Shown piece by piece: positions 58,497-60,569 of a stretch of DNA of 60,569 nt. The position numbers and the translations under genes were made by a program. This DNA comes from Lachnospiraceae bacterium. GTDB taxonomy: Bacteria; Bacillota; Clostridia; Lachnospirales; Lachnospiraceae. The notes below the pieces were generated by a model. It was given only the letters and a program-made list of their open reading frames with translations, was not told where the DNA came from and did no database searches. The number at the start of each line of letters is the position of its first letter. The first letter of the stretch is position 1. The stretch spans positions 1 through 60,569 of the forward strand of contig QOUV01000014.1 of the NCBI GenBank assembly GCA_003862155.1. Direction: 5' to 3'.

Positions 58497-60128
58497 TCAA
58501 TCAACATATAGATATCCTAATACCGGTATATTTGATTCTAAGATCATTTGATTGAATTCTTTTAATTCTTTATTATTTGTTTTACCCTGAGTTACAGTTA
58601 ATACTACTGCACCAAGTGAATTAATCTCTTTCGGATCTATCGTAAATCTATCAGAATTGCTGCTTATCTTCTTCGCGTTAATTCCTTCAGATTTTAAGTA
58701 AATCATTACTGCTTCGGTAAACTTCTTAACATTTGAAGATTTTGTGCCCGGGCATAATATCGATACATTTTTATCCTTCAGTGACAGCATTGTTTCTGAT
58801 GAAGGATTTGTATTTTCAGCTTGATTTTCTTTCATGATCATAGCTGCACTGATATCATTAGCAGTATATCTGGATGTTTCTTTTAAGTTCAGATATTTCC
58901 TGTAGTAGAAATCGTATACTCTTTTACTCCAGAGGAATTTACCAAATCCTGTCTTGTTGTAGCTATGGTACTCTCCAAGTTTTCTAAGACCTGTATTGTC
59001 AGATGCTTCATCACCATATTTCACTTTTTGTCCTGCTGCAGCGCCTATTATATAAACTATTATATAAGCTATTAAGCAGACTACAAAGCCAATGGCGAAA
59101 TTCTGTACAGGGAACTTAGGTTTGAATGATACTGCCGAAACAGATTTCTGAGATGTTGAAGAACCTGATTTACTCTGCGTATCATCTATGCCCATTTCAC
59201 TCTTAAGATTTGCCAGTTCTGCGTTAAATAGATTTGTCTGGTCTGGTGTGAATTCCTTTACTTTTTTTTCAATGTCGTTTTGAGCTGTTATAATATTTGT
59301 TCTTGTAGTGCTCTGGTTATTCCTCAAATCAGAATTAACTATCGTTCTGTCATAGCTGTCTATATATTTTAATGTGTGAGTTCCAATACTGTTGGATATA
59401 TCATTAGAAATTGATGTCATCGAATCTCTTATTACAGTCACTACACTGTTAATATTCACACTCTTCGGCAGAACCAGTGATACTGTGATCTGAGGATACG
59501 TCCCGCTTGCCACCTTTCCATCTGTCGTCAGTCCCGGCTGTGATACTGCATAATTCAAAGCCAGCAGACCAGTCATTTGTTTATACAGGTCAGAACTATT
59601 TATATTAAGATTTATCGCTTTCGATATCTTTTTCAGATAGCTGTTATTAAACAGCAGCTTCTGATATGTCTGGCAGAGAAGAGCAGAATTCTCCTCACTT
59701 GAATCTGTGATATAGTAGTCGATGTAGAGCATATGTTCCCTCTGAGGATCAACCTGCATAATAATGGAATTCTCATAATTCTTCTGGTCCTCCAAAACAT
59801 TCCTCATGCTTATTAGAGCATTCTCTACTTCGTTTTGTTTTGAAGTACTCAGCTTATTCTGAAGCTGCTTTATCTCGGCATCTGAGTAAGTGGCTTTTGC
59901 TTTTTCGCTTCCTTTGCTTTTCTTTGTATCAGATGTCTGTTGACTGAGAACCTGCACTGTGGACCTGTATGCCGCAAAGTCCTGTACGAATTTTATCCCT
60001 GATGCTGCCAGGCCTACTATTAACGAAAACACCAGTATGGCTTTCCACTGCATAAGGATCTTCCAAAAGATATCAGCCAGGTTTACTGTTATCTCGTCAT
60101 CATTCTGATTTATCTGTTCGTTCTGCAT
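58497..60128 (-). CDS. Polysaccharide co-polymerase (Wzz/CapA-like) with degenerate kinase-like tail
   Basis: A 543-residue chain-length regulator. Membrane helix 1 about residues 33-52 (AILVFSLIVGLAASGIKF), then a large helical outside domain, helix 2 about 343-363 (FVVCLIAYIIVYIIGAAAG) and a cytoplasmic tail of 180 residues. The tail looks like a BY-kinase fold remnant (VSILCPGTKSSNVKKFTEAV, and SNIPVLGYLYVD as in CpsD proteins) but the Walker A lysine motif and Tyr cluster are missing, so it cannot be an active kinase. It would govern chain length of module B polymer. AAGGAAAAGG precedes its ATG. Confidence 0.85.
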   Translation of the reverse strand: MQNEQINQNDDEITVNLADIFWKILMQWKAILVFSLIVGLAASGIKFVQDFAAYRSTVQVLSQQTSDTKKSKGSEKAKATYSDAEIKQLQNKLSTSKQNEVENALISMRNVLEDQKNYENSIIMQVDPQREHMLYIDYYITDSSEENSALLCQTYQKLLFNNSYLKKISKAINLNINSSDLYKQMTGLLALNYAVSQPGLTTDGKVASGTYPQITVSLVLPKSVNINSVVTVIRDSMTSISNDISNSIGTHTLKYIDSYDRTIVNSDLRNNQSTTRTNIITAQNDIEKKVKEFTPDQTNLFNAELANLKSEMGIDDTQSKSGSSTSQKSVSAVSFKPKFPVQNFAIGFVVCLIAYIIVYIIGAAAGQKVKYGDEASDNTGLRKLGEYHSYNKTGFGKFLWSKRVYDFYYRKYLNLKETSRYTANDISAAMIMKENQAENTNPSSETMLSLKDKNVSILCPGTKSSNVKKFTEAVMIYLKSEGINAKKISSNSDRFTIDPKEINSLGAVVLTVTQGKTNNKELKEFNQMILESNIPVLGYLYVD

Positions 60129-60169
60129 TACCTTTTCCTTTTGTATCTTTTTGAGTATCGAACCTTTAT

Positions 60170-60175
60170 ATTATA
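60170..60175 (-). promoter_or_regulatory. -10 box upstream of the co-polymerase
   Basis: TATAAT on the minus strand, about 40 bases before the start codon, without a good -35. Possible internal promoter of module B. Confidence 0.35.
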
Positions 60176-60274
60176 CTATGATTTTATTCAATTAAAACCT
60201 GTTTTTTGCCTTTTTTGAAATGCATTGTTTTTCCAATGTATTATAACTGTACGTTCTCTTATCTATATTTTTCA

Positions 60275-60569
60275 TTACTTTTTACTGAAAATCGACACAT
60301 ACGGTATCACTGCTTCCATTCCGCTTTGAACAAACCCCACACAAACTACGAGGTACAATGCCAGCACACATGCTGCTATTATGATCTTATCTTTTCTATT
60401 CTCAAAGTTTGTGATCAGATTCGGTACGAACAGGAATTGCGCAAATGTGAATATTCGAAGCCAGCGGTAGGTGGCTGGGATCACACCGTCGATCGTACAG
60501 ATCAGCAGCGCGAAAAACTGCAGATATTTGCAGATCGAGAGCTCGTTTTTTTTGAGTTCGTCTGTCTTG
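60275..60569 (-). CDS. C-terminal end of a membrane protein, possibly EpsG-like polymerase (partial)
   Basis: An open frame runs in from the right edge and ends at 60275, giving about 97 residues. It contains at least two membrane helices (YLQFFALLICTIDGVIPATY; IIIAACVLALYLVVCVGFV) and the stretch RWLRIFTFAQFLFVPNLI, which recalls the C-terminal part of EpsG-family polymerases. The true start lies outside the window, so the assignment is tentative. If it is a polymerase, the region would hold two. Confidence 0.5.
   Translation of the reverse strand, partial: KTDELKKNELSICKYLQFFALLICTIDGVIPATYRWLRIFTFAQFLFVPNLITNFENRKDKIIIAACVLALYLVVCVGFVQSGMEAVIPYVSIFSKK

Overview
The window reads as a chromosomal segment of a Gram-positive Clostridia-type Firmicute, most likely a member of Lachnospiraceae. 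The evidence is the gene families (archaeal-type ProRS, uninterrupted LarC, CsoR/CopA, VanZ, tsaE-tsaB / rnz / tsaD string), sigma-A promoters of the TTGACA-N17-TATAAT type, strong AGGAGG ribosome sites and HrcA/CIRCE operators. I cannot name the genus. No rRNA, tRNA, CRISPR array or intact transposase was seen.

Layout. 0-32 kb is a housekeeping half with moderate GC. On the minus strand it carries an aminotransferase-thioesterase pair, trmL, hup, a phosphohexomutase, and proS followed by a CCA-adding enzyme that runs in frame into a PEGA-domain lipoprotein. Next is a long compact operon, tex-tsaE-tsaB-rnz-unknown membrane protein-tsaD-histidine kinase-response regulator-cell-wall amidase. 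After ppiB come a GntR regulator converging on a four-carbon sugar acid kinase/dehydrogenase pair, and a lon gene under CIRCE control. Then come a histidine phosphatase, csoR, larC, a copA whose 3' end is a fused copZ with its own internal ribosome site, an SDR oxidoreductase, thioredoxin and vanZ. Spaces between these genes hold a family of REP-like elements (core GGGACGGTTCTTTTTGTCCC), several starting exactly after a stop codon, and a ~209-bp imperfect inverted repeat.

33-60.6 kb is a surface-polysaccharide region, all on the minus strand. Module A (33-42.3 kb, GC like the first half) has an epimerase/dehydratase, an IspD/TarI-type cytidylyltransferase, four glycosyltransferases, a Wzx flippase and a DUF4012 membrane protein. 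Module B (about 45-60.6 kb, with a strongly AT-rich core at about 45-54 kb) has a co-polymerase (Wzz-like), a full GDP-D-glycero-alpha-D-manno-heptose pathway (gmhA, hddA, fused hddC-gmhB), a WecG/TagA transferase, six other glycosyltransferases, a Wzy-like polymerase, a second flippase paralogous to the first, and two acetyl/acyltransferases. Between the modules sit a lone AAA ATPase with its own promoter and rmlD, bracketed by a ~45-bp direct repeat.

The most striking observation is that both acyl/acetyltransferase genes of module B contain a long poly-G tract. The membrane acyltransferase has G8 and is in frame. The serine-acetyltransferase-like gene has G9 and is out of frame by exactly one base; G8 would restore a complete protein. 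Together they look like two contingency switches for phase-variable acetylation of the surface glycan. Other points of interest are the CCA-lipoprotein fusion, the copA-copZ fusion in which the old Shine-Dalgarno is translated, probable leaderless mRNAs for two genes, and REP elements placed at stop codons.
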